Positions 27,106 to 35,813 of a DNA stretch of 64,000 bases are shown here, piece by piece. The notes beneath the pieces are model-generated. The model was not told the origin of the DNA and ran no database searches. It was given only the letters and a program-made list of their open reading frames with translations. This DNA is from Paenibacillus peoriae KCTC 3763. GTDB lineage: Bacteria; Bacillota; Bacilli; Paenibacillales; Paenibacillaceae. The stretch spans positions 310,001 through 374,000 of the forward strand of contig NZ_AGFX01000018.1 of the NCBI RefSeq assembly GCF_000236805.1. The letters are read 5' to 3'. The stretch's first letter is position 1. Every line of letters begins with the position of its first letter. The position numbers and the translations under genes were made by a program.

Positions 27106-28065
27106 ATGCCGGAGGATATGTCTTTACAGCAATTGCAGTCGTATACGGGCAGTAGTCCGAAGCCCTCGGATTTTGATGCATACTGGGAGCGGGCGCTACA
27201 GGAGCTGGAGCAGCAGCCGCTGGATTATACGCTGGAGCCGGCCGATTTTGCCTCTCCGCTGGTGGAGTGCTACCATCTGTATTTTATGGGGGTAGGCGGA
27301 GCAAAGGTTCATGGCAAGCTTGCCCGTCCCAAACAGGTTACGGGAAAAGGGCCTGCTCTGGCCATGTTCCACGGATATTCCTGTGACAGCGGCGATTGGT
27401 TCGACAAGGTGAGCTATGCCGCGCACGGTTTTACCGTGTTGGCTATGGATTGCCGGGGACAAGGCGGGCTGTCCGAGGACAACTTGCAGGTTCTGGGAAC
27501 GACGATTCGCGGGCATATGATTCGTGGAATTGATGACCCTGACCCGGATCGGTTGTATTACCGCAATGTATTTTTGGATACCGTGCAGATGGTGCGTATC
27601 TTGATGTCTATGGAGCAGGTCGACCCTGAACGAATCGGCGCATTTGGCTGCTCCCAAGGAGGGGCGTTGACGGTTGCCTGCGCTGCATTGGAGCCGCGTG
27701 TCCGCGTAGCGGTCCCGGTATATCCGTTCCTGTCGGACTATAAAAGAGCGTGGGCGCTGGATGCAACGACATCGGCATATGAGGAATTGATTTATTATTT
27801 TCGTTGGTTTGATCCGAATCATGTGCGCGAGGCGGCATTGTTTCACAAATTAGGCTATATTGATATTCAACATCTGGCGGATCGCATTCGCGGGCGGGTG
27901 CTGTTTGTGACAGGGCTGTCGGACATCGTTTGTCCGCCTTCCACGCAGTTTGCGGTGTACAATAAAATCGTATCTGACAAGGAAATGCTTCTGTATCACG
28001 AATACGGTCATGAGTACCTGCCCTATCTGTCCGATCGTGCCATGAGCGAATTTTTGCGGCTGTAG
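27106..28065 (+). CDS. CE7-family carbohydrate acetyl esterase
   Basis: A 319-residue alpha/beta hydrolase of the acetylxylan esterase/cephalosporin-C deacetylase family (CE7). It has the early SPKPSDFDAYWERAL motif, the family RGQGG motif, the GCSQGG nucleophile elbow (Ser near residue 182), the acid in VTGLSDIVCPP, and the histidine in EYGHEYLP. It has no signal peptide, so it deacetylates imported oligosaccharides. ATG 27106 follows AGGAGGAG. It is the last gene of the operon, where it would unmask acetylated mannooligosaccharides for the phosphorylases. Confidence 0.9.
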   Translation: MPEDMSLQQLQSYTGSSPKPSDFDAYWERALQELEQQPLDYTLEPADFASPLVECYHLYFMGVGGAKVHGKLARPKQVTGKGPALAMFHGYSCDSGDWFDKVSYAAHGFTVLAMDCRGQGGLSEDNLQVLGTTIRGHMIRGIDDPDPDRLYYRNVFLDTVQMVRILMSMEQVDPERIGAFGCSQGGALTVACAALEPRVRVAVPVYPFLSDYKRAWALDATTSAYEELIYYFRWFDPNHVREAALFHKLGYIDIQHLADRIRGRVLFVTGLSDIVCPPSTQFAVYNKIVSDKEMLLYHEYGHEYLPYLSDRAMSEFLRL

Positions 28066-28189
28066 GGGTTGAACTTAATCACAGGCTCCTTTATAGTGTT
28101 AGCTATAACCTTCGTAAATGCGTAATAAATGAATGCCCCATTTGTATAACCTCAATAATATGGTTTGAGGGTCTCTACCAGGAACCGAT

Positions 28190-28246
28190 AAATCCTGATT
28201 ACAAAAAGTGTACGTCTTGTACATTTCTTGTGGTCAGGATTTTTTT
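28190..28246 (+). terminator. Terminator of the mannan operon
   Basis: AAATCCTGA pairs with TCAGGATTT, with an inner GTGTAC/GTACAT stem and a T-run after it. Confidence 0.8.
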
Positions 28247-28289
28247 ACGTTATATGAGGGATTTACATGACAGCAAAGGAGCTAATGTA

Positions 28290-29474
28290 ATGAACTTTAA
28301 AGTAGTTATCTTGACGCTTGCGACCTTCACAGTGGGGCTGGTGGAGTTAATTATCGGTGGCGTGCTGCCTCAGATTGCACAGGATCTGAATGTCTCAGTG
28401 AGTACGGCGGGTCAGCTTATTATGATCTATGCACTCGTCTACGCCATCGCTGGGCCGACTTTATTGGCGCTGACCGCCAGAATTGAACGGAAACGGCTGT
28501 ACTTGTGGTCGATGTTTATCTTTATTCTGGGAAGCCTGCTGGCTTTCTGGAGTCCCAATTATGCTGTATTGTTTGTATCCCGTATCGTTACCGCTGCAAG
28601 CGGATCGCTCATCGTGACGTTATCGCTGACCATTGCGGTCAAAGTTGTGTCCAAGGCTTATCAGGCCCGAGTCCTCGGTGTCATCTCCATGGGGGTCAGC
28701 TCGTCCATCGTGCTCGGCATTCCGGCCGGGGTGCTGATTGGAAATGCATTGGGCTGGCGTGTGCTGTTCTTTATCATTGCCTTGTTGACGGTAGTCTCTA
28801 TGATCGTCATGAACTTGTTTATGGAGCGAATTCCTACGGAGCATGTTGTGCCTATGCGCGAGCAGTTGAAGTCCTTGAAAAATGTTAAAGTGATCAGTGC
28901 TCATCTAGTGACCACGCTGACATTGGCGGGGCACTACACGTTGTATGCGTATTTCACTCCTTTTTTGGAAAATATGATGGGCTTAAACGCCTCGTGGGTG
29001 AGTGTGGCCTATTTCGTCTTTGGGTTGGCGGCAGTGAGCGGCGGCTTTATTGGCGGCTCGTTGGCCGACCGGTTCGGCACAGCGAAAAGTATTCTCATCG
29101 TCGTTGGTGTGTTTATCGCCGTGATGTTCCTGCTGCCGTTTTCGATCCATTCGATTTATGTATTTGCGCCGCTCCTGATCATCTGGGGGATACTGAGCTG
29201 GGCTTTGTCGCCGCCGATGCAAAGCTATCTTATTGAACATGCGCCCGAATCGGGTAGTATTCAGCAAAGCTTTAACTTCTCTGCACTCCAGGTCGGGATC
29301 GCTCTTGGCTCGGCTTTGGGCGGGGTAGTGATTGAGCATAGTGAATCTGTTGCTACGAACGCTTGGGTAGGTGGAGTTTTTGTGATTGTTGCATTTGTAT
29401 GCGGCGTATTTTCGATTACGAGAACCAAGGCATCGCAGACAGTCAGAGGGCATGGACATCAATCCATTTTATAG
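28290..29474 (+). CDS. MFS transporter, DHA1-type (arabinose-efflux/YdhL-like)
   Basis: A 394-residue 12-TM exporter. LVELIIGGVLPQIAQDL opens TM1. IERKRLYLW in loop 2-3 is a variant motif A. IPAGVLIGNALGWR in TM5 is the DHA1 motif C region. ATG 28290 has AAAGGAG upstream; the longer start at 28230 overlaps the terminator. The substrate is unknown (sugar, purine or drug efflux in relatives). It is monocistronic, between the mannan operon and an ABC-F leader. Confidence 0.87.
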   Translation: MNFKVVILTLATFTVGLVELIIGGVLPQIAQDLNVSVSTAGQLIMIYALVYAIAGPTLLALTARIERKRLYLWSMFIFILGSLLAFWSPNYAVLFVSRIVTAASGSLIVTLSLTIAVKVVSKAYQARVLGVISMGVSSSIVLGIPAGVLIGNALGWRVLFFIIALLTVVSMIVMNLFMERIPTEHVVPMREQLKSLKNVKVISAHLVTTLTLAGHYTLYAYFTPFLENMMGLNASWVSVAYFVFGLAAVSGGFIGGSLADRFGTAKSILIVVGVFIAVMFLLPFSIHSIYVFAPLLIIWGILSWALSPPMQSYLIEHAPESGSIQQSFNFSALQVGIALGSALGGVVIEHSESVATNAWVGGVFVIVAFVCGVFSITRTKASQTVRGHGHQSIL

Positions 29475-29555
29475 TTGGATAGGGTATCCCCCCTCTTTCA
29501 TAATGCGATAAACCATGCTATACTACACACAATTATGAAGAAGGGGGTGAGGTAG

Positions 29556-29699
29556 GTGAATCACGAGATGCTGAACAACCGTATTAGCCAGCTGCCGATT
29601 GCGATGGCTGGCATTATGCATGCTTTTCCATACAACGGGAGAAGTCTGTCCAATTTTAAACATACGGTTGTAAACATCGCGAGAAGACGCCTACCTTAA
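29556..29699 (+). CDS. Possible 47-residue leader peptide of the ABC-F gene
   Basis: A frame from GTG 29556 behind AGGGGGTG, ending 25 bp before the terminator stem. It reads MNHEMLNNRISQLPIAMAG at the start and ends IARRRLP. It has no known domain. Ribosome stalling in it could decide whether the terminator forms. Alternatively it could be an unrelated small gene. Confidence 0.5.
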   Translation: MNHEMLNNRISQLPIAMAGIMHAFPYNGRSLSNFKHTVVNIARRRLP

Positions 29700-29724
29700 C
29701 TCGAACGGATTGCTGTACCTTCCG

Positions 29725-29758
29725 AAGAGTCGCGGGGCTTGCTCCTGCGGCTCTTTTT
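29725..29758 (+). terminator. Putative attenuator before the ABC-F gene
   Basis: AGAGTCGCGGG pairs with CCTGCGGCTCT (wobbles included), followed by TTTTT. It lies 46 bp upstream of the ABC-F start and downstream of the leader ORF. Confidence 0.75.
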
Positions 29759-29803
29759 GTGTTACCCAGGTAAGGGTCTTCCTGAATAAAGGAGAGCCTG
29801 AAC

Positions 29804-31894
29804 ATGTATATTGTAAACGGTCAACAATTAAAGAAATATCACGCTGCGAATCTGATTTTGGATGGTGCCTCATTTGAAATCCATACAGGAGAAAAGGTGG
29901 GACTCATCGGCCGCAACGGAAGTGGCAAAACGACCCTGCTACGCCTGATTGCACGTTTGTCCCGCCCGGATGAGGGGCAGCTTGTCATCGCCAAGGATGC
30001 GAAAGTCGGCTACCTGCCGCAAATCCCGGCGGAGTTTGAGAGCTTCACCGTGTACGAAACGCTGGCTTACGCCTATCGTGAGCTGAAGGATTGCCGCAGC
30101 CAGATGAGCAGGCTGGAGCAGGAAATGTCAGATTCGGTTGTGGCGGCGGATACAGATTGCTTGGAGAAGCTGTTGCAATCGTATGCTGTCTTGCAGGAGC
30201 GGTTCGAGCGCAGTGGCGGCTATGAAATGGATGCCAATATAGATCAGGTGGCAGATGGATTGCGCATTCCCAAAGCCATGTATACGCGCAGCTTCGGTTC
30301 ATTGTCTGGTGGAGAGAAGACAAAAATAGCGCTGGCATCACAGCTCATCGGTCGACCGGATTTATTGCTGCTGGATGAGCCGACCAACCATCTGGATTTG
30401 AAGGGGCTGGAATGGCTGGAGCAATTTTTGCAGGGCTATACAGGTGCGTGTGTGGTTGTATCCCATGATCGTTATTTTCTGGATCGGGTCGCCGTCAAGA
30501 TGATTGAGCTGGAGGATGGCGAGGCGTTTACGTACTATACGAATTACAGCGGCTACGTCAAGGAAAAGGAAGAACGTCTGTTGCTGCAATTTGAGGATTA
30601 TCAGGAGCAGCAAAAGCGGATCAAAAAGATGAAGGAGGCCATTCGGCGCTTTGAAGAGTGGGGCCGCAATGGCGACAACGAAAAGTTTTTTAAAAAAGCG
30701 AACTCGATCCGTAAAGCCTTGGAGCGTATGGAACTGGTGAAGCGGCCTGTGCTGGACCCTCAGAGTGCCGAGTTTTACTTAAGGCCGGAGGATCGCTCGG
30801 GTCGCAGGGTGCTGGCATTTGAAGAGATCGTCAAATCCTACGGAGAGCGGCAGATATTGAAAGGGGCTACAGGCAGTCTGGAGTTTGGTGAAAAGGTGGC
30901 GCTGCTGGGTGATAACGGCTCAGGCAAAACGACGCTGCTCAAGCTGCTGCTTGGTCAGGAAAGCGCGGATGCGGGGACGGTACAATGGGGCGCGCGCGTG
31001 GAATATGGATATCTGGCACAGCAAGAGAGAGAACGGGATAGCCGGGCGACCGTGCTTGCTTATTTCAAGGAAGAAGCCGGTGTAGAGGAAGGTGAAGCGC
31101 GCGGGCTGCTGGCGAAGTATTTATTTTACGGTGCCGATGTGTTTAAGCCTGTGAGCATGCTGTCCGGTGGTGAGTGGTCCCGCTTGCGGCTGGCACTGCT
31201 GGTGATGAAAAAGCCGAATTTGCTGGTGCTGGATGAGCCGACCAACCATCTGGACATCGACTCACGCGAGGCGCTGGAGGAAGCGCTGGACACCTACACG
31301 GGAACGGTGCTGGCGATTTCGCATGACCGCTACTTTGTGAACAAACTGGCCGGGCGTGTGTGGGAGCTGGAAAATGGCAAGCTGGCCTTTTACCTGGGCA
31401 GCTTTGATGAATACCGGGCGAAGAAGCGGGAGCTGGCAAGCGCCCGCCTGCAGCGCGAGGGGGATGACGGGGTACGCGCGGCATCTGCGAGTAGAGCCGC
31501 ATCCGGCAGCGGCTCAGGCTCGGGTCTGGCTGCACATTCCAATGCAGCCAGCAACGGCGCGGGGACGGCTCCGCATACAGGAGCTGCCCCCGGAGCCGAT
31601 GCGAGCGGCGCACGCTCCGGGGCGGCAGGCCACCGGGGCTCGTCCGACGCCGGAACGGCATCGGGGGCGCGCGGAGCGAAAGCCGCGAAGCCGTCCCGCA
31701 CGCCCGCTGTATCCAGCGAGCGGCTGGAGCGGGCTATTGCCGCCAAGGAAGCGGAGCTGGCGGCGACGGATGCCGAGCTGGAACTGCTCGGCACAAGCAG
31801 CGACACGGCGCGCATGGCGGAGCTGTGGGACGCGCGTGAACGGCTGCAAGCGGAGCTGGACGCATTGCTCGGCGAGTGGGTTGAGCTGGAGTAG
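29804..31894 (+). CDS. ABC-F family ATPase (ribosome-associated, resistance or translation factor)
   Basis: A 696-residue soluble protein with two ABC domains and no membrane segments. Walker A motifs are GRNGSGKTTL (about residue 43) and GDNGSGKTTL (about 368). Signature LSGGE motifs follow, and each domain has a DEPTNHLD Walker B region. The inter-domain linker (about 250-320) is highly charged and helical, as expected for a P-site tRNA interaction motif. Residues about 560-635 form an Ala/Gly/Ser low-complexity tether, followed by a C-terminal coiled coil. ABC-F proteins either rescue ribosomes from antibiotics or tune translation. The leader attenuator favours an antibiotic-inducible role (inference). 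Confidence 0.88.
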   Translation: MYIVNGQQLKKYHAANLILDGASFEIHTGEKVGLIGRNGSGKTTLLRLIARLSRPDEGQLVIAKDAKVGYLPQIPAEFESFTVYETLAYAYRELKDCRSQMSRLEQEMSDSVVAADTDCLEKLLQSYAVLQERFERSGGYEMDANIDQVADGLRIPKAMYTRSFGSLSGGEKTKIALASQLIGRPDLLLLDEPTNHLDLKGLEWLEQFLQGYTGACVVVSHDRYFLDRVAVKMIELEDGEAFTYYTNYSGYVKEKEERLLLQFEDYQEQQKRIKKMKEAIRRFEEWGRNGDNEKFFKKANSIRKALERMELVKRPVLDPQSAEFYLRPEDRSGRRVLAFEEIVKSYGERQILKGATGSLEFGEKVALLGDNGSGKTTLLKLLLGQESADAGTVQWGARVEYGYLAQQERERDSRATVLAYFKEEAGVEEGEARGLLAKYLFYGADVFKPVSMLSGGEWSRLRLALLVMKKPNLLVLDEPTNHLDIDSREALEEALDTYTGTVLAISHDRYFVNKLAGRVWELENGKLAFYLGSFDEYRAKKRELASARLQREGDDGVRAASASRAASGSGSGSGLAAHSNAASNGAGTAPHTGAAPGADASGARSGAAGHRGSSDAGTASGARGAKAAKPSRTPAVSSERLERAIAAKEAELAATDAELELLGTSSDTARMAELWDARERLQAELDALLGEWVELE

Positions 31895-32023
31895 GTGGCA
31901 GATCGGTGGCAGACCGGTTGCTGGATAGGCAACGTATATTTCATATAAAGGTAGCCCTGAGGTGGAACTATGCTGAATGAGTATTCTTCTGACGAAGGTT
32001 CCGCCTCACGAAGCGCACACGAA

Positions 32024-32061
32024 AAAGAAGCATTCAGACTCGGCCGTCTGGATGCTTCTTT
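32024..32061. terminator. Bidirectional terminator between ABC-F and DJ-1/PfpI genes
   Basis: AAAGAAGCATTCAGAC pairs with GTCTGGATGCTTCTTT (16 bp, one wobble). Confidence 0.88.
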
Positions 32062-32072
32062 GGCTTTCCGTT

Positions 32073-33434
32073 TCATGCGGAAACGGTCTTTCTCCTTACG
32101 AAACGTCTATCTATCCAATAAACGACGAACAGAGATAACAAGCCAACAACGATTGGTATACCGAAAGCTTCGTATGGAAATGGCGCTCCTTCAAGCTTAA
32201 GTTGGTTTGTGGCGCGGTACTCGAGCCGCTTGGCGGCGAATTTAGCCGTCCAGATATCTTCCTGCTTCGCCAAATCTTCAAATGCAGGCTCCATTGCGAA
32301 TCGCTCTGGCGCATCGCTGTGCAGGTAAAGCTGCTCTGCCTTTCCGCCGTTCTCGTTCCAGTTTCGGATATCGCCCGCAGCGCGCGTCTTAACGTCCGGC
32401 CCTACAAAGATCATTTTGTCGAGCTTCGGGACATCACCTATTTGATATCGGGCGATCAGATTCAGGCCGTGCCGGCTAACGATGGGCTCGCGTTTGCTTG
32501 ATATCGTTAATGTTGTCGTCGTGCCGGAAGCCCCGTACGTGTCAAACGCCGAGGATAACATCAGCTCATCGGCACCCTCATACAACAGGACACCGTTCTT
32601 TTTCTTGCTCCATTGAAACGCGTTGTTCAAAACATACACGATATCGCTTAATCCGGCCGTGAAAGGCTCCATTTGCGGATGCTGAACAAAATCGTAGGAA
32701 GGGTAATTCATTTCTTTCGCCACTTCCTCCGCTGCCGACTCTCCCATTTGTCGGGATATGACGTACAGTGTGGCATCGATCCCCGAAGTCAGGCCGGCCG
32801 AGGAGACTATGTTGCCATCAGACACGTAACGCTGATCCCTTTTCCAAGTAATCTCGGTATATTTCTTTTCCAATCTACTTATATCTCCCCAATGTGTTGC
32901 CGCAGATTTCCCGTTCAACAGGCCGGTATCTGCCAAATTTTCCGCCCCATTGCAGATAGATAACAAGGTCGTTTCCTTGCTGGAGTGCTTCCTTATCCAA
33001 TCGCGGACGGGCTTGTATTTCGCCTCATCCAAAATCGGCATGAAAGGGATCACGATTATATCCGGACCTTTCCCCGTCAATTCGTCCAACTCGTCGAAAG
33101 TGTAATGCGGTACGACATCAAGGCCACCCGTTAATGATTTGATGTTTTTGTCGGGGGCTGCCGCAACAACATTGTACGAGCCCGTCATGGAGAACATTTC
33201 GTAGGGTACGAGAAAATCGAATACCTCGGTCACTTCATTCGCCAAAATAACGGCCACTGTTGGCTTTTTCGAATCATAGGCAGGAGCTTGGATGCTTTGT
33301 AAAGAAGCAGGAACCGGCTTATCGTAAACCGACATAGCCTCCTGCATCGTGCTCATGAAACCGATCGCGCCGGTTCCTCCCACAGCCAGAATGAAAACGC
33401 ACACATACACGATGAAACGCCATACTTTTTTCAA
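32073..33434 (-). CDS. Membrane-anchored DJ-1/PfpI-superfamily protein
   Basis: A 453-residue protein with an N-terminal membrane segment (about 5-27) and a second one near the C-terminus (about 420-440). Between them lies a DJ-1/PfpI class I glutamine-amidotransferase-like domain (about 55-245): VAVILANEVTEVFDFLVP opens it, and LLSICNGAE gives the nucleophile-elbow cysteine Cys161. This resembles the ligand domain of GlxA-type AraC regulators, but no DNA-binding part is present. A further domain (about 260-410) is unassigned. The function is unknown; it may be a membrane sensor or hydrolase. It is divergent from a sugar importer. Confidence 0.72.
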   Translation of the reverse strand: MKKVWRFIVYVCVFILAVGGTGAIGFMSTMQEAMSVYDKPVPASLQSIQAPAYDSKKPTVAVILANEVTEVFDFLVPYEMFSMTGSYNVVAAAPDKNIKSLTGGLDVVPHYTFDELDELTGKGPDIIVIPFMPILDEAKYKPVRDWIRKHSSKETTLLSICNGAENLADTGLLNGKSAATHWGDISRLEKKYTEITWKRDQRYVSDGNIVSSAGLTSGIDATLYVISRQMGESAAEEVAKEMNYPSYDFVQHPQMEPFTAGLSDIVYVLNNAFQWSKKKNGVLLYEGADELMLSSAFDTYGASGTTTTLTISSKREPIVSRHGLNLIARYQIGDVPKLDKMIFVGPDVKTRAAGDIRNWNENGGKAEQLYLHSDAPERFAMEPAFEDLAKQEDIWTAKFAAKRLEYRATNQLKLEGAPFPYEAFGIPIVVGLLSLFVVYWIDRRFVRRKTVSA

Positions 33435-33697
33435 TTTCCTTCTCTCCTCTGATTCTTTCTAGTTGGTATTAATTACTTTCTTATTTCAAAGATAAGGGGA
33501 GGAGGCAAACTAATAAACTCGTCTGAAGACTATATTTTTCCCCGACTTAGGTCCAGGTAAAGGACTTTTTTTCAACGCCGCCGCTGCCGTTATTCGGCCA
33601 GCTTCTTGATAAGCATGTACCGTTTCTTTTCCGCAAGGGACGGGTATTAATTGTCTAGTCCCGCATAGATTGACATAGGGGAAAAGGAGGTATGAGT

Positions 33698-34930
33698 ATG
33701 TGGAAATGGGTTCAAAGGCTGTCCGTGTTGGCATCAATCCTTCTGTTTGCCATTATTGTAAGCGCATGCAGCAAAGACAATGCCTCAGGCAAGGTGAAAA
33801 TGGAGTTTTTTCAAAACAAGCCAGAGGCCAAGGGTTCCTTCGATAAGCTGATCGCTCAATTCAATCAGGAGTATCCCGGCATTGAGGTGACACAGGTGAA
33901 CCCGCCGGAGGCAGAGACCGTGCTATTAACCCGGGTCGTCAAAAACGATGTGCCTGACATCGTGGGGCTTGGAGCCACCGATACCTATTCCATTTTGGCA
34001 CAGAGCGGTATTTTTACGGATTTGGCTAACACCAAGCTGCCAAGCACTGTAGATCCGATTTATCTCCAAATGCTCAAGGACGTCACCGGAGTAAATCAAG
34101 TGTACGGAATCCCTTACGCTGCGAATGCGAATGGTGTGATGTACAACAAAACGCTCTTTAAAGAAATGGGATTACAGATCCCCAAAACGTGGGACGAACT
34201 GATTGCCACGGCGCAAAAGATCAAGGCTGCTGGTAAAATCCCGTTTTATTTTACATATAAAGATGATTGGCAGACGAATCTTCCCTTTAATGCACTCGGA
34301 CCGAATCTGGTGGGCATTGATTTCTTCCTGCAACGGCGTGAAAACCAGGTCACCTTTCAGGACAAGTACCTCGAGGTTGCACAAAAGCAGCTGGAGCTGT
34401 TGAAGTATGGCCATGGCGACAATTTTGGCAAAAACTATGCCGACGGCAACCGGGCCTTTGCTAACGGGCAGGGATTGATGTACATCCAGGGCACATGGGC
34501 GATATCTGAAATTCGCAAGGCTAATCCGAAGGTGGAGCTGGGATTTTTTCCGTTACCGACAGGAAACGACGAGCAGGCAGTCAAACTGGTGTCCGGTATA
34601 GATACACTGCTGGCCGTTTCGGAAAGCACTCCGCATAAAAAGGAGGCCGAGGAGTTTATTGCCTTCCTGTTGAAGCCGGAGAATAGCAAGCAGTACATTA
34701 CAGAGCAAACACTGTTTTCGGCGGTGAAGGGGGTCACGCAGGATGATCCGAGCGTGGCAGGGCTGCTGCCGTATTTTAAAGCGGGGCGTGTCATTGATTT
34801 TGCTGATCACTATATCCCCAAAGCTGTGCAACTGAATTCCATTGTGCAGGCCTTTCTGCAAAATGGGGACATCGACGCCTATCTGGCGAAGCTGGACCGT
34901 GAATGGGATAAAGTAGCTAACCGCCGATAG
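33698..34930 (+). CDS. Sugar ABC transporter substrate-binding lipoprotein
   Basis: A 410-residue extracellular binding protein. The signal ends with the lipobox VSA-C near residue 24, followed by a family 1 solute-binding fold with GQGLMYIQGTWAISEIRK. ATG 33698 lies 7 nt from AAAAGGAGG; ATG 33692 is in frame but only 2 nt from it. Two CUT1 permeases follow closely. No glycosidase, regulator or ATPase accompanies it, so the ligand is unknown beyond 'oligosaccharide'. A short GTCC/GGAC hairpin with a T-run lies upstream near 33551. Confidence 0.88.
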   Translation: MWKWVQRLSVLASILLFAIIVSACSKDNASGKVKMEFFQNKPEAKGSFDKLIAQFNQEYPGIEVTQVNPPEAETVLLTRVVKNDVPDIVGLGATDTYSILAQSGIFTDLANTKLPSTVDPIYLQMLKDVTGVNQVYGIPYAANANGVMYNKTLFKEMGLQIPKTWDELIATAQKIKAAGKIPFYFTYKDDWQTNLPFNALGPNLVGIDFFLQRRENQVTFQDKYLEVAQKQLELLKYGHGDNFGKNYADGNRAFANGQGLMYIQGTWAISEIRKANPKVELGFFPLPTGNDEQAVKLVSGIDTLLAVSESTPHKKEAEEFIAFLLKPENSKQYITEQTLFSAVKGVTQDDPSVAGLLPYFKAGRVIDFADHYIPKAVQLNSIVQAFLQNGDIDAYLAKLDREWDKVANRR

Positions 34931-34946
34931 GGGAGGAGGATGAGAC

Positions 34947-35813
34947 ATGAACAAGCAACTAACGGCTTTTTACTGGATGACCGTGCCGGCGGTGCTATTG
35001 TTTTTTATATTTTTAACCTTGCCTGCCTTGCAGGGATTGTATTATTCACTCACCAATTGGAACGGATTTGGTCATCAGTATCACTTTGTCGGGTTCAAAA
35101 ACTATGTGAATTTGTTTCAGGACGACAATGTGGGCAACGCTTACTGGTTTACTTTCAAGTTTGCGATTGTGGCTACGATTGCGATTAACGTCCTCAGCTT
35201 GCTGATTGCCATGGGGCTGAATGCTAAAATACGGTTCCGTAACTTTTTTCGGGGCATTTATTTTTTGCCTAATATTTTGAGCGTGCTGATTGTGGGGTAC
35301 ATATTCAATTATTTGTTCTCGAACGTATTTACGATTTGGGGGCAGCGTCTGGGGATTGCTTCATTATCGACGAACATCTTGGGCAGCGAGCAGTTGGCTT
35401 GGGTGGGGGTGGTGATCGTAGCCGTATGGCAGGGGATTGCCTTTAATACGATTCTCTATCTGGCCGGGCTGCAAACCATTCCGACAAGCTTGTATGAGGC
35501 GTCCAATCTGGATGGCGCAGGTAAATGGCGTGAATTTTGGAGCATTACCTTTCCGTTAATTGCCCCGTTTTTCACCATTAATATGGTACTGGCGATGAAA
35601 AATTCCCTGATGGTGTTCGATCAGATCGTGGCTTTGACAAACGGTGGTCCGGGCCGAGCAACCCAGTCCATTTCGCACCTGATTTACACTGGAGGTTTTA
35701 GAGGCGGAGAATTTGCGTATCAGTCGGCTAACTCTGTCATTTACTTTATTGTCATCGCGATGATTTCCATCTTGCAGCTGCGATTCCTCCAGAGAAGGGA
35801 GATGGATAACTGA
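34947..35813 (+). CDS. Sugar ABC transporter permease, MalF type
   Basis: A 288-residue permease with six membrane segments. The EAA loop is EASNLDGAGKWREFWSITFP (about residues 184-203), and TNGGPGRATQSIS near the end is typical of CUT1 MalF-like subunits. It starts 16 bp after the binding-protein gene. Its stop overlaps the start of the next permease by one base (TGATG). Confidence 0.92.
   Translation: MNKQLTAFYWMTVPAVLLFFIFLTLPALQGLYYSLTNWNGFGHQYHFVGFKNYVNLFQDDNVGNAYWFTFKFAIVATIAINVLSLLIAMGLNAKIRFRNFFRGIYFLPNILSVLIVGYIFNYLFSNVFTIWGQRLGIASLSTNILGSEQLAWVGVVIVAVWQGIAFNTILYLAGLQTIPTSLYEASNLDGAGKWREFWSITFPLIAPFFTINMVLAMKNSLMVFDQIVALTNGGPGRATQSISHLIYTGGFRGGEFAYQSANSVIYFIVIAMISILQLRFLQRREMDN

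Larger units (their letters stand above)
29475..29803 (+). promoter_or_regulatory. Leader region of the ABC-F gene
   Basis: A 329-bp region with a promoter-like TTTCAT-17-TATACT (29496-29524), a leader ORF (29556-29699), a terminator hairpin (29725-29758) and the ABC-F ribosome site (GGAGAG near 29790). The order promoter, short ORF, terminator, resistance-type gene is that of translation-dependent attenuation in ABC-F and other antibiotic-inducible genes. A competing antiterminator was not identified by eye. Confidence 0.6.

Noticed and set aside
31390-32076. 228-codon minus-strand frame at the end of the ABC-F gene
   Set aside because: It arises from the GC-rich Ala/Gly/Ser-coding tract on the plus strand, and it crosses the terminator.
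31970-32200. 76-codon plus-strand frame after the ABC-F gene
   Set aside because: It runs through the bidirectional terminator and into the 3' end of the DJ-1/PfpI gene in antisense.
33510-33737. 75-codon minus-strand frame upstream of the second binding-protein gene
   Set aside because: No ribosome site or domain; it overlaps the signal-peptide coding region of a real gene.
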